Source: Strongylocentrotus purpuratus
Taxonomy: Eukaryota; Echinodermata; Echinoidea; Camarodonta; Strongylocentrotidae
Direction of reading: 5' to 3'
Assembly: GCF_000002235.5 (NCBI RefSeq)
Contig: NW_022145604.1
Coordinates: forward strand, 31,589,857-31,653,856
DNA length: 64,000 bases
The notes below the pieces were generated by a model that saw only the letters and a program-made list of their open reading frames with translations, ran no database searches and was not told where the DNA came from. Numbering within the stretch: the stretch's first letter is position 1; every line of letters begins with the position of its first letter. Below, one piece after another: positions 22,491 through 34,064 of the stretch. A program made the translations under genes and the position numbers.

Positions 22491-25400
22491 CGGCGACTAA
22501 TTCACTTGGCACCATTCAACCCAGTCGCCTTTTCTTTGTTCATGATAAACAATCAGGCACGCGTTTTCTTGTTGATACTGGGGCCGAAGTTAGTATTTTC
22601 CCTCAATCCATGTTAGGAAAATCGGCAATGGTAAGTGCAACAAATATCCAACTTCAAGCTGTTAACAAGTCACCCATTAAGACTTTTGGCCAGAGATCTT
22701 TCACTCTTGATCTTGGGTTGCGGCGAGTTTTTCGTTGGATTTTTGTTGTCACGGACATACCTACACCTATCTTGGGAGCCGATTTCCTTGATAACTATGG
22801 ACTATTAGTCGACATCAAACATCGACGGCTGATAGACACCACCACCACTCTTACAGTACAGGGAGTCGGTACATACACAGGCATCATTAGCCCGGTGTAT
22901 GTCAAGCAAGATACTTCGGAGCGTTTCCACTCCCTTCTTCGTGAGTATCCTGACATCACCCGGCCAGTGTACAAGCACTCAGAAGTCAAGCATACAACCA
23001 CCCACCATATCCAAACTCGAGGCCCACCTGCTTCAGCTCGCCCTCGTCGGCTTGCTCCAGATCGGCAGCAGATTGCCAAGGCAGAGTTTGAACACATGCT
23101 TGAACTCGGCATTATCAGACAATCTGATAGCAACTGGTCAAGTCCCTTGCACATGGTTCCGAAGAGGACACCAGGGGACTGGCGACCTTGTGGAGATTAT
23201 CGCATGCTTAATGCTCGTACTATTCCTGATAGATACCCTATTCCTCATTTGCAAGATTTCTGTGCGTCACTTAGTGGCAAGACAATCTTTTCCAAGATTG
23301 ATCTCATCAGGGCATATCATCAGATCCCAGTCGAGCCTAGCGATATCCACAAGACAGCTATAACCACCCCTTTTGGATTATTCGAGTTTGTTAGGATGCC
23401 GTTTGGCCTTCGTAATGCAGCTCAGACATTCCAAAGATTGATGGATGATGTCACTCGCGGTCTTCCTTTCGTCTATGTTTATCTAGACGATATTCTTGTA
23501 GCTAGTACTACCAAAGACGAACACGAGACACATCTCCGTTTACTCTTTGACCGCCTGCAAGAGTATGGAATCATTCTCAACCCCGCTAAGTGTCAGTTCG
23601 GAGTACCTTTACTGTCCTTTCTAGGGCATAAAGTTGACTCGGAAGGAATACAGCCACTTAGTGACAAGGTGAAGATCATCCGTGATTTTCCGATACCTAC
23701 ATCACTTACCAAACTACGAGAGTTCCTCGGGCTGATCAATTTCTACAGACGGTTCATTCCGCGGTGTGCAGAAGTACTCCAGCCTCTCACGGATCTGTTG
23801 AAAAATAGATTGAAGAAGAACCAACCAATCACCCTAGGTGAACAAGAACTTTCTGCTTTCAATCAGGCTAAAGATCAGTTAGCTAACGCTGCAGTTTTAG
23901 TTCATCCTAGAATTGATGTTCCTCTATGCCTGTTGGTTGATGCGTCTGATGTGGGAGTTGGGGGAACTATCCAACAGCTGGTAGATGGTATTTGGCAACC
24001 GTTGGCTTTCTTTTCTAAGAGACTACAGCCTGCCGAGACTAAGTACAGCACTTTCGGTCGGGAACTGTTAGCAGCCTTCCTCGGTGTAAAGCACTTTCGA
24101 CATCTACTTGAAGGTCGCACATTTACCATCTACACGGATCACAAACCTCTCACCCATGCTTTGAATTCAAAGCCTGATCGACACTCACCTCGTGAAATCC
24201 GCCAGCTTGATTTCATATCCCAATACACATCTGAGATACACCACATAGCAGGAAGGGAGAACACAGCAGCAGACGCTCTCTCCCGTCTGTGTATCGACAG
24301 AGTTGATTCATCCTCGGTCATAGATTTTGCAGCCATTGCGAAAGATCAAGAGGATGATAGTGAGGTACAGGACTCCTCGCTTCAGCTCAAGTCTATATCG
24401 CTTCCTGGTTCTCTTACTACCATGCTATGTGATGTTTCGACAGGTGTTGCTAGACCCCTTGTTCCAGTCAAACACAGACGAGCTATTTTTGACGCCCTCC
24501 ACGGACTATCCCATCCTGGGATCAGGGCCACTCAAAAGCTCATCACGGAACGTTTCGTTTGGCCTGGTATTAATCATGATATCAGGAAATGGGCCAGAAC
24601 ATGTCTTGAATGCCAGAGATGCAAGGTGCATAAACACACAAAAGTGCCACTTGGCACTTTTACCTCACCTGATGCGCGTTTCTCTCATGTGCACATCGAT
24701 CTTGTAGGCCCACTTCCTACTTCAGAGGGTAACACGTACCTTCTTACTTGTGTGGATCGTTACACCAGATGGCCAGAAGCTATACCTATCCCAGATATCA
24801 CTGCGGATACTGTAGCACGTACTTTTGTGGCCAGATGGGTAGCGGTGTTTGGTGCTCCTACTACTCTTACTACAGACAGGGGTAGACAATTTGAGTCAGC
24901 ACTCTTCCTTGCTCTCACTAATCTTCTTGGCACTAAACGCATTCGCACAACAGCATACCATCCAGCAGCCAATGGGCTTGTTGAGCGTTTTCACAGGCAA
25001 CTCAAAGCCTCTCTCAAGGCGCATAACACAGTCCGTTGGACTGAGGTCCTTCCCTTGGTATTGCTGGGTATACGTACAGCTATCAAGTCTGATCTGGGAT
25101 GTTCCGCAGCAGAACTCGTTTTTGGTACTACGGTCATGCTGCCGGCCCAATTTGTGTCTCCTTCACAGACTGACTCTGCTGGCGATTCAGCTAATTACGC
25201 CCACAGACTGAAGGGACTGATGCGTAAATTACATCCCACCCCTACTCGCGAACAACGAGCTACCCCTACACAGGTACACCCAGAGTTGCATTCCTCATCC
25301 CACGTCTTTTTGAGGGTTGATGCAGTCAAGGGGCCCTTTCAACCTCCTTACAGGGGGCCTTTCGAGTCCTTCAACGCTCTGACAAGTTTTTTACTATTGA

Positions 25401-25728
25401 TTACAATGTTAAACGTGAAGCTGTCAGTGTTAAGGGACTTAACCCAGCTTTCATGGAGCAAGATCTCCCTGCTCAATCTAAGAAGGGTCAAGATCCACCT
25501 ATCCAAGTCCCTCGGCAATCCAACTCCGCAGACTTAGCCCTAGATCCTGCTCCGTTAGCACTGGATCCTGCTCCGTTAGCACTGGATCCTGCTCCGTTAG
25601 CACTGGATCCTGCACCGTTAGCATTGGATCCTGCACTGAAGCAGAACACTCCTGAGATTCGAAAGACCAGGTCTGGTCGTCAAGTTAGATGGCCAGTGAG
25701 GTTCGTGGATTTTTTCGAAGTCGGGTGA
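22373..25728 (+). CDS. pol region of the Gypsy element
   Basis: Domains in order: aspartic protease ([13 protein letters not shown], about 22570), reverse transcriptase (DWRPCGDYR, about 23180, and VYLDDILVA, about 23480), RNase H ([12 protein letters not shown], about 23940, and YTDHKPL), the integrase zinc-binding segment ([10 protein letters not shown] with CLECQRCK, about 24510-24630), the integrase core (HIDLVGPLP, about 24690; [22 protein letters not shown]), and a C-terminal tail with five 24-bp tandem repeats (LALDPAP, 25535-25640) ending in the family's basic RSGRQVRWP motif. It is almost whole; the number of breaks is small. Confidence 0.9.
25535..25640 (+). repeat. 24-bp tandem repeat in the pol tail
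   Basis: Five near-identical copies of GCACTGGATCCTGCTCCGTTA-type units. Within an otherwise non-repetitive element this is a local expansion, probably lineage-specific. Confidence 0.9.
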
Positions 25729-25862
25729 AGCATATTAAACTTACTGTGTTTCAACAGTATTACCATATTTTCGTATTTTCAAGTCAACATGCATGTAGGT
25801 CTATATTTCCTCATCGATTTGTTGCTACTTTTCATTCGACAACAAATCTAGAGGGGAGCTAC

Positions 25863-26488
25863 TGTAGTGACTTGACCTTTGGAGAACTTTGCATTTGTAA
25901 ATATTATTGTCTTGTCTTTATTGTGTGGCTTGAAGTCTAGCCTTTTATTCCATTGTCACTCATTTCTTTAGTGACACCTGTTGCATTACTAGAGTGCCAC
26001 AAATACTTACTCTGGCAAGCACATTCCATACCCTATGGGTTGGGATGTGCAACCACCTAATGTACTGGTATAGCTTATACTGTACATTACACTTGCTTGC
26101 TTTATTTGCCACACCTTTTTTCATCACTTCTCCTGAGCTGTTCATATAGAGCACACCTATTCTAGAGAGTCGATCGATCAACAGCAAAGCTAATTCAGCT
26201 TCATCTTAATTCTTGTCCTATTTCTTCGCTTGTTTCTCTACTCGGTTCTGAGGCCTTATTACTTTATAGAGATTATAAGTTTCTTCTTCTTTACTTAATT
26301 CGCGAAGAAGCGTCATTACTTTGTACATGGTCTTACATATTCTTTCTACGGGTGCTGTGCAATATTTGAACTACTACTTGTGATATAATATATGTTCCAA
26401 GTATCTGTACTCAACATGTGTTTCTACGAGACAAGGTAGGAAAGAAATCTATTTCTATTTCTTTTATTTAGGTGATTAAATTCCCTAA
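25863..26488 (+). repeat. 3' LTR of the Gypsy element
   Basis: Matches 20882-21507 along its full 626 bp with one difference noticed. It is preceded by the polypurine tract and followed by the AGTTC target duplication. Confidence 0.92.
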
Positions 26489-27850
26489 AGTTCTTTTATA
26501 AACAATGCGCTCGAATAATTTAGAGAAGACTGACAGTACAGAAATGGGCCTATAGTTTGTAAATTCACGCTTGTCACCAGATTTAAACATTGGTGTTACT
26601 TTAGCTTTCTTTAGCTCATCTGGAAAAACTCCGTTTAATAATGAAAGGTTGAATATATGGCATAGTGGTCTACATATGTACATAATGACCTGTTTAATGA
26701 CTCTTGGACTGTATTCGTCCAAACCTGCAGCTTTATTGTTTCCAAAAGTACTAACAATGTTACAAATTTCGTTTTCCCTAGTAGGATATAAATACAAAGA
26801 GTCAACAGGTGGATCATTCATATACTGTAAATAATTCGTTTGGGTACCTGGGATTTTATTTGCTAAAGATGGACCAATGCTTGTAAAGAAGTCATTAAAG
26901 GAGTTCGAAATAATGTCCGGTTCTGTAGCAATGTCCCCGTTGTAATTAAATACAGAATTCTCAGCTGGCTTACTTTTGTTAAGTAGTGAATTGATCGTTT
27001 GCCACGTACGATTTACATTAGATTTATTAAGTACAAATTTGTCATGGAAATACTGAGATTTTGCTTTACGAATTAATCCTGTGAGTAGGTTACGATAGTT
27101 TTTATACACATAAGCATTTTGGTCTGATGGGTTACGTAAATACTTTTTGTATAATTTATTCTTATGTCGGATCGACTGTAACAGTCCATTCGTCATCCAA
27201 CATTTTAATTTCTTGTTTTTGTTTTTTTCTAATACAATTGGAAAATGCTTATCATACAATGCACGAAATTTATTTTGAAAAATATTATAACTATCGTTTG
27301 GATCTTCCGCAGCATATACATCCCTCCAGTTGACTTCGTGCAAATTCCTAATTAAGGCCTCAATAATTTTCTGATTTATAATTCTGTGACCTATGTTTAC
27401 TGGAAATTTAAAATACTCAAGAAATTTTTTAAGGAATCAAAATTTTTTAGAATACTCCTAACGTTGAAATGTATATTCGAAAAGGTTGCATTATTTTTTG
27501 TTATCGGAAATTTGTTCACAAAATCTATCATCTCATAGTAATTAGAAGTGGACGTAACGTAGTTTGCAAAATAATTTTTGTCAGGGTCGATATCTGCATT
27601 GTTATTGTGCCTCTCACTTTCAAGTACAATTGGATTAAATTTAAATTGGTATCTTCGTGCCGATCTGATATAATTGATTCCACATCGTCTATGCGATGAA
27701 AAGGGAACAGGTGAGAATAGCAGTTTACACACATGAGCAAGTTCTCATTCCATGAGTTATGTACAACATTACAGTGGCATGATTGACAATAAAAGGTTTG
27801 ATTACGTAATAGGACAGTGTTGTCGCTAGGCACTGAATTACTCGCCATGT
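26489..27850 (-). mobile_element. 5' part of the interrupted Jockey/CR1-group LINE
   Basis: Right to left: a start region (MASNSVPSDNTVLLRNQ) with a CxxC...CxxC zinc-finger-like segment (CQSCHC and CVNC), then the beginning of an APE endonuclease (SNIHFNVRSILKNFDSL, about 27440). Next comes a jump directly to VNIGHRIINQKIIEALIRN and the RT N-terminal region (26468-27343: LIRKAKSQYFHDKFV, AAGLDEYSPRV, NYRPISVLSVFSKLFERIV). Most of the endonuclease, about 180 residues by comparison with the family, is deleted at about 27400, and there is a frame change near 27640. The RT continues beyond the Gypsy element and MITE at 20766. The element was already defective in its endonuclease, perhaps before the later insertions. 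Confidence 0.85.
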
Positions 27851-28273
27851 AAATTCAGGATTGACAACAAATATCGTGTACATGATTTTACTTGAATGAT
27901 ATGCATGCTGTCTAAAGATACGTTATAGTACATGTAAAATGTTGGATGACAATTGTGGCAATTATAGACACAAAATATTGAAACACTCCATGCACTCTGA
28001 GGAAAGACAGCTAAAGAGTTTGTGATAGAATTTTCAAGAAATAAAGTCATGCCAAAGAAGGAAAAAGGGGGGAAAACTAAAAAGAAAGTACAGACTGTAC
28101 TGTGTGCACACAGGTGAGAGAGGGAGGGGAAAAACACACAACAGTGCTAGAGTAGGTGTAGGTACCTCTCCGTACAATAAAACATTAATAGCAACAGTAT
28201 CCTCGCCGTATACGCGTACATTAAATGAAACAAGATAAAGAAGGAATTGCAATACTTCTCAAGACTAGTTAAT
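27851..28273. other. Upstream of the LINE; nothing recognised
   Basis: AT-rich sequence that may include the LINE 5' UTR. No coding pattern with support on either strand. Confidence 0.4.
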
Positions 28274-29985
28274 GTACAGATATAGTATGTAGTCATTGCT
28301 GGAGTAGAAAATAATGTGAGATGTGCAATTTGGTACACAGAGACATGAAAATATGCAATGATATCTACAAATTACAGTCTCATGAACTGTAATGAAAGGA
28401 TAAATGAAGAATATGCAATATGCAATGATATCTACAAATCACAGTCTCATCATCTGTAATGAAAGAATCCATTATTAGACGTTCATTATCATTACAATGT
28501 ACATATATAGTATGAAGTCATTGCTGAAGTAGAAAATAATGTGAGATGTACTATTTGGTACACAGAGACATGAAAAATATGCAATGATATCTACAAATCA
28601 CAGTCTCATGAACTGTAATGAAGTACAGAATGTAAAAGATATGAAAAATGTACAGGAAGGTTCATCATGAGAACTTCTATCCCATGAGCATACAACATGT
28701 TCATGAGATCACTGTCTCCTAGAAAGTACAAAATGTAGCAAATTGTCTCATTAAATAGAGTTCATCAGTTGTACATGAAAATTACATGAAAGATTTTGTC
28801 TCATGAATATTCAAAATGTTCATGAAAATCACTGCCTCATGTAAAGTACAAAATGTAGAAGATATGAAAAATGTACAGGAAAGGATCATCATGAGAAATT
28901 CTGTCTCATGAATATACAAAATGTTCCACAGATCACTGTCTCCTAGAAAGTACAAAATGTAGAAGATATGAAAAATGTATAAGAAAGATCATCACATGAG
29001 AAATTCTGTCTCATGAATATACAAAATGTTCCAGAGATCACTGTCTTCTAGAAAGTACAAAATGTAGAAGATATGAAAAATGTACAAGAAAGATCATCAC
29101 ATGAGAAATTCTGTCTCATGAATATACAAAATGTTCCAGAGATCAATGTCTTCTAGAAAGTACAAAATGTAGAAGATATGAAAAATGTACAGGAAGGTTC
29201 ATCATGAGGACTTCTGTCTCATGAATATACAAAATGTTCATGAGATCACTGTCTCCTAGAAAGTACAAAATGTAGCAAATTGTCTCATTAAATGGAGTTC
29301 ATCAGTTGTACATGAAAATTACATTAAAAATTTTGTCTCATGAATATTCAAAATGTTCATGAAAATCACTGCCTCATGAAAAGTACAAAATGTAGAAGAT
29401 ATGAAAAATGTACAGGAAGGGTCATCATGAGAACTTCTGTCTCATGAATATACAAAATGTTCCAGAGATCACTGTCTCCTAGAAAGTACAAAATGTAGAA
29501 GATATGAAAAATGTACAAGAAAGATCATCACATGAGAAATTCTGTCTCATGAATATACAAAATGTTCTAGAGATCACTGTCTTCTAGAAAGTACAAAATG
29601 TAGAAGATATGAAAAATGTACAGGAAGGTTCATCATGAGGACTTCTGTCTCATGAATATACAAAATGTTCATGAGATCACTGTCTCCTAGAAAGTACAAA
29701 ATGTAGCAAATTGTCTCATTAAATGGAGTTCATCAGCTGTTGTACATGAAAATTACATGAAAGATTTTGTCTCATGAATATTCAAAATGTTCATGAAAAT
29801 CACTGCCTCATGAAAAGTACAAAATGTAGAAGATATAAAAAATGTACAGGAAGGGTCATCATGAGAACTTCTGTCTCATAAATATACAAAATGTTCATGA
29901 GATCACTGTCTCCTAGAAAGAACAAAATGTAGAAGATTGACTCATTAAATAGAGTTCATCAGTTGTACATGGAAATTGTACGCAA
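28274..29985. repeat. Complex minisatellite built on ATGAAAA/CTCATGA motifs
   Basis: The right part (28620-29985) alternates two related unit types. One is ~103 bp (AGTACAAAATGTAGAAGATA, TGAAAAATGTACAGGAAGG, TTCTGTCTCATGAATATACA). The other is ~120 bp (TAGCAAATTGTCTCATTAAA, TTCATCAGTTGTACATGAAA). They occur in blocks of several units, giving a higher-order repeat. The left part has two ~225-bp copies of a related unit (GTAGTCATTGCTGGAGTAGA and its repeat at about 28515). It directly abuts the 3' end of the L1-type ORF1 at 30032. Confidence 0.88.
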
Positions 29986-30031
29986 AAAAATTCAAGAGGA
30001 ATAGGCATATTTACTCTCTTAAATTTCTCCT

Positions 30032-30922
30032 TTAGGCATCTGATGTAAAGTCGAACGGGGTTCCATTCATATGGCGCCATTTTCCCGCTGTGAACTTTAA
30101 CTTCGTCCCCTGTTGATACAGACGACTTACTTCTTGAGCATGCCTTCGTTTTTCTGTGAGATCATCTTTAGTGAGGTCATCGACTATGAAGTAGTTTTCG
30201 TTGGCCAGAGATGCTCGTGTGGACTTCATAACGGTTACTTTGTCGCGAAATGATAAGAACTTAAAAAGGATGTGTCGTGGACGATCAGCATCGGGCTTAC
30301 CATCTCGGTGGGCTCTCTCGATCCTGGGGGTTATTCCAAATTTATCACTCAAGACATTCTGAACAATCTGGATGCAATCTTCCACTGTATTTTCCGGTTT
30401 TCCAACAAGGCGCACGTTGTTTCGGCGAGAGAAGCGTTCGGCTTTGTTAATCCCAGCTTTCTGCTCAGCCGATTCTCGGAGAAGCGAAGTCATCTGCGTG
30501 TCGAGTGTGGAGATCTTCTTCTCAAGTGCAGCGTTCTTTTCCTGGAGTTCGTTCACTCTTTGGGACTCGAATTCGATTGCCGCCCCCAGGTCTCGCTCGA
30601 CCCTCTTTACGTTTTCGACTAGAGAGTCAACAGCTTTTGTAATCATTGTTTCAAATTTTTCAGTCATTTTGATAAAGTATCGATCTATGTATGCAATGCG
30701 TACAGGGCTGGGGTCAGAGGTTAACGAGCGGCTTGCAGAATCCGACATAGCGCCAGCAGCTGCGGCGGGCAAGCTTCGCGATGGTGATGTCACGTGACCC
30801 ACGTCAAGCCCATCGGTTGACGTGGCAGGAGAGGAGTAAAAATCGTCTAAACTTACATCTTCTTCCTGCATTTCCTGGTGTCCTTTAGCCCTCCTTGCGA
30901 GTCTTGTCCTTTGAGAGTTCAT
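30032..30922 (-). CDS. L1-type LINE ORF1 protein, intact open frame
   Basis: 296 codons on the minus strand from ATG (MNSQRTRLARRAKGHQEMQ). The N-terminus is low-complexity and acidic/Ser-rich. A coiled coil runs over about residues 95-160 (heptads around LQEKNAALEKKISTLDTQM). An RRM-like core begins at RRNNVRLVGKPE (about residue 168), followed by a basic C-terminal domain (RIERAHRDGKP, PRHILFKFLSFRDKV, KRRHAQEVSRLYQQG). This is the layout of the RNA-binding chaperone that coats LINE RNA. No ORF2 follows; a 1.7-kb minisatellite starts about 45 bp after the stop. It may be a truncated L1, an ORF1-only element like mammalian HAL1, or a domesticated copy. No damage is visible in the frame. Confidence 0.85.
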   Translation of the reverse strand: MNSQRTRLARRAKGHQEMQEEDVSLDDFYSSPATSTDGLDVGHVTSPSRSLPAAAAGAMSDSASRSLTSDPSPVRIAYIDRYFIKMTEKFETMITKAVDSLVENVKRVERDLGAAIEFESQRVNELQEKNAALEKKISTLDTQMTSLLRESAEQKAGINKAERFSRRNNVRLVGKPENTVEDCIQIVQNVLSDKFGITPRIERAHRDGKPDADRPRHILFKFLSFRDKVTVMKSTRASLANENYFIVDDLTKDDLTEKRRHAQEVSRLYQQGTKLKFTAGKWRHMNGTPFDFTSDA

Positions 30923-31390
30923 CGTCGATCAATTGCAAGTTATATTGTCCGTTTACAGCGCATATAGCGAAGAAAGTTCGAAAAAATACGGAGAGACAAG
31001 AAACCTACGTCCTACTCGTATGCATGTCTTAACATTTATCAATGAGATCGGTAATTCTCTTAAAATGTGTTTGCTTGTTCAATTTCAATTATTAATATGA
31101 TAAGACATTGTTTTGATCGGCAGACATTTCGGATTTTACAATAGAAACACAAGGGAGTTGTAATGAACTGAGGGCCGATAGGAAAGGAGCAGATACAATG
31201 TCCCAGAATCTGATAATATAATTTTTTGTGAGGCATTGTGACCTGGGGATTTTCCTGTGGGCATTTTATTAACCGCTGCTTGGCACTGTGCAATTGGTAA
31301 CTCGCCTTCACAAATTTCCCGAATTCTTCTTCCAAGTGATTAACTTTGTTATCCAAAAATTTCCCAGTGTTTGTGCCTTTCAGTTTAATT
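30923..31390. other. Upstream of ORF1; nothing firm
   Basis: Possibly the 5' UTR of the ORF1 element up to about 31020. A 98-codon minus-strand open frame at 31060-31356 shows no domain that I recognise. Confidence 0.4.
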
Positions 31391-31850
31391 TGGAAGATGG
31401 AGGGGTCTTAGTTTAAAAGGTTTTTTCTTTGTTTTTGTTTTTTTTTGTTTTTTTTTTTGTTTTTTTAACTTTTGAATAACCGGGTATGGAGGAAAGACTA
31501 CGCTCAAAACTCATCTTCTTCCACAGGAATAAGATGATGGGGTCTTAATTTTGAAGATTTTTAAAAAGTTTTGAAATAACCGCGTCTGGAAGAAAAACTA
31601 CGCTCTAAACCCATGCTTTATTACCGGGTCTTAGTTTGGAAGATGGTGGGGTCTTAGTTAAAAAGTTTTTTTTTTTTTTTTTTTACTTTTGACCAACCGT
31701 GTCTGGAGTAAAGACTACGCTCGATTCTCATGTTATTCCACAGGAAAAGGATTATGGGGTCTTAGTTTTGAAGATTTTTTATTTTTTTGAAATAACCGGG
31801 TCTGGAGCAAAGACTGCGCTATACCCATGCTTTATTACAGGGTTTTAGTT
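31391..31850. repeat. Two tandem copies of a ~230-bp dimeric repeat
   Basis: The motifs GGGTCTTAGTTT, AATAACCGGGTCTGGAG, AAGACTACGCTC and CATGCTTTATTAC alternate with CCACAGGAATAAG-type spacers in an A-B-A-B pattern. T runs of up to 22 vary between copies. Confidence 0.8.
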
Positions 31851-31879
31851 TAAAACAAATTCGACAAAATATCACTTCA

Positions 31880-32115
31880 AATTGATTACATTTGTGGGTA
31901 AAGTCATTACATTTGTGGGTAAAGTCATTACATTTGTGGGTAAAGTCATTATTACATTTGTGGGCGATTCAAAATTATTACATTTGTGGGTGAAATTATT
32001 ACATTTTGTGGGTAAAGTGTTATTACATTTGTGGGTGTTATTACATTTGTGGGTGTTATTACATTTGTGGGTAAAGTGTTATTACATTTGTGGGCATTAT
32101 TACATTTTGTGGGTG
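31880..32115 (+). repeat. ~21-bp minisatellite (TTACATTTGTGGGTAAAGTCA)
   Basis: About eleven copies of TTACATTTGTGGG plus a variable spacer. It gives apparent open frames with a repeated ITFVGKV peptide that I regard as artefacts. Confidence 0.9.
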
Positions 32116-32156
32116 TAACATGGTCCTCGATTTTACGTGTCTTCCCTTCATTTCAG

Positions 32157-32238
32157 ATCGCAAATATCGACAGCCAAAAGGAATCTGTTAGGAAGACAAC
32201 GTGCATTCAAGTCCAACGGATGAGTTTACGTAGTACAT
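32157..32238 (+). CDS. Possible isolated internal exon
   Basis: A strong acceptor (CTTCCCTTCATTTCAG, ending 32156) and a strong donor (ACAT|GTAAGT) bracket 82 bp. One frame is open throughout (IANIDSQKESVRKTTCIQ...). No partner exon or homology is recognised, so this is weak support. Confidence 0.25.
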
Positions 32239-33060
32239 GTAAGTTGCTGTCGGATTATGGTGTTTGATATAAAAATGATAAATGTGTAATAATCGCAGTA
32301 CACCTACCATCGTTTATTGAATTTATTCATTTACTTCTCGCTTTAACGAACAGCGTTATATTGAATTTCTTTGACACTACCGCGCACATGGACCATTTTA
32401 TAGGGAGATACGTCATTTGAAATTCGAATTCCTTTACATTTCCCTGTTGTGGTCAAACTGCTTAGCACCTGGAAATATGCTAACCCTTTTCCACACGTAA
32501 TTCATAGTTATTATCAATCATACTTCATGTTTATTTGCATAGCAGGCCATAAATTTCAATATTTTTAGGGCAAGGCCACTTTTCTGTAGGGCACTTTCCT
32601 GGATTGAGGCCAATCAAAGGGGCATCCACGGCCATGGCCTTGGTGGCCTTGGATTACTTAAAGCCCTGCATAGTTTAGTAATTATATTACAAATACATTT
32701 CTTTAATCCCATCCCATCCAACCGACATAGTATTTTGGTGCAGCGTTGTTTCCTTGCAGTTAAAAAGCGCTTTAAATTTTCATCCAGAACAGATCAGTAT
32801 AAGCGCCACTTACACAATGATAGAACACTTTTAAAAAAAAGCAATCCAATCCATACTCTGACAAAATAAGTGGGCCTTCAGAAGTTTCTGAACCGGTCTT
32901 TATGAAATAATGACTAAAAGATATTATTTGGGTGATGTACCAAATTTCGGTTGAAAATTCCCATATTAATAAACAATACTTTCTCTCTGTCTCCTTGTTG
33001 TCCGTGTTTATATTAATCATGGTGTATATCTGTTATTTATTGGGAGGGAGAGGCAAGTGT
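32239..33060. other. Unannotated AT-rich sequence
   Basis: No gene, repeat structure or RNA feature that I can support. Confidence 0.4.
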
Positions 33061-33088
33061 TTGGTAAAACATTCACTATGTAACCCAC

Positions 33089-33218
33089 TCCCCCTCTCCC
33101 CCCCCCCTCTCTCCCTCTCTCTCTCTCTCTCTCTCTGATTTGTTGCACCCCACCCCTTCCCTCTCTAGCCTGTATATAGGTAATCCTGTCTCTCCTGTCT
33201 TCCCTTATGATGATGATC

Positions 33219-33246
<28 letters not shown>
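33089..33246. repeat. CT-rich and TA microsatellites
   Basis: CCCCCTCTCTCC plus CTCTCT runs at 33089-33138, and a TA run at 33219-33245. Confidence 0.9.
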
Positions 33247-33249
<3 letters not shown>

Positions 33250-33295
33250 TTGTTCTTTATAATATCACATCATATTCCTCGACTGGTAATATTGT

Positions 33296-33545
33296 GGAGT
33301 TGTCGTGGTTAAGTGGTTTATTAATTCACTTATCTCTTAATCCAACAGTTGGTGGTTCAAACGCCAGCCCGGCATTAACTTCCTTTGGCAGTACGTTAAT
33401 CCACATTTACCACTATCCACCCAGGGCCAGGTGTTAATGGTTAACTGACGAATGGTGGGCTACAATAATTGGAGGGCCCGCAGGAAGAGCAGTATTAACC
33501 CTTATGTGCTACCCTGGGTATATAATGCCCAATTATTAATTTGAA
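33296..33545 (+). repeat. tRNA-derived SINE (copy 2)
   Basis: A box TGGTTAAGTGG (33306-33316) and B box GGTTCAAACGC (33354-33364), then CCTTTGGCAGTACGTTAATC in the same place as in copy 1, and an ATT-rich tail. The body is diverged from the copy at 1097. The copies were probably silent after insertion. Confidence 0.75.
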
Positions 33546-34064
33546 TCATTATTAATTCATTTTCAATTTTCAGCGCCAACTAGCACATTGCGTGAGGAGT
33601 ACGGATCAGACGAAATGAGATAATCTTCAGTCCTCTGCAAACTGCCTCCTGACTCGTTCTTGATCTGCAGCAGATAGCATGTGGTAGTCGACGGCAGGAA
33701 GGAGAATATACCAGACTGTAAACACTCATCTCATTACACTAACTGACTTAAGCATATTATAGCCATAGCCATAACACTGCCGATAGGATCGTGGGCTGAA
33801 ACCTTAACAAGATAATCCCCCGTCCTATCCCGATGATTTAATCCTGGTTTTTCTGATCATTAACATGATTGAAGACAGTTTATGATGACTGAAAAAGTTT
33901 AGTCAACCTTAATAAAGCCATTGCCCACTGGAACTGGTGATATATGTACTAAACCTATGGGGGTGTGCATTATCGCTAGTCAACGGGTTAAATTTCACAA
34001 TTGATGTACTATTGTTGTTTGGATTATATATCATATCAGTGCATATTGAGATAGGAGATTCACA

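Larger units (their letters stand above)
20882..26488 (+). mobile_element. Ty3/Gypsy LTR retrotransposon, nearly whole, young
   Basis: A 5.6-kb element with two 626-bp LTRs, a primer-binding site, gag, pol and a polypurine tract (AGAGGGGAGC, about 25849). It is flanked by AGTTC on both sides (20877-20881 and 26489-26493). It sits on the plus strand inside a minus-strand LINE. I noticed only one difference between the LTRs, which points to a recent insertion. It looks almost whole, with at most one or two breaks. The modified gag zinc finger and the domain order protease, RT, RNase H, integrase place it among invertebrate Ty3/Gypsy (Metaviridae, Mag-like) elements. There is no envelope gene. 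Treated as a fossil. Confidence 0.93.

Noticed and set aside
31882-32267. ITFVGKV-repeat open frames
   Set aside because: They are translations of the 21-bp minisatellite.
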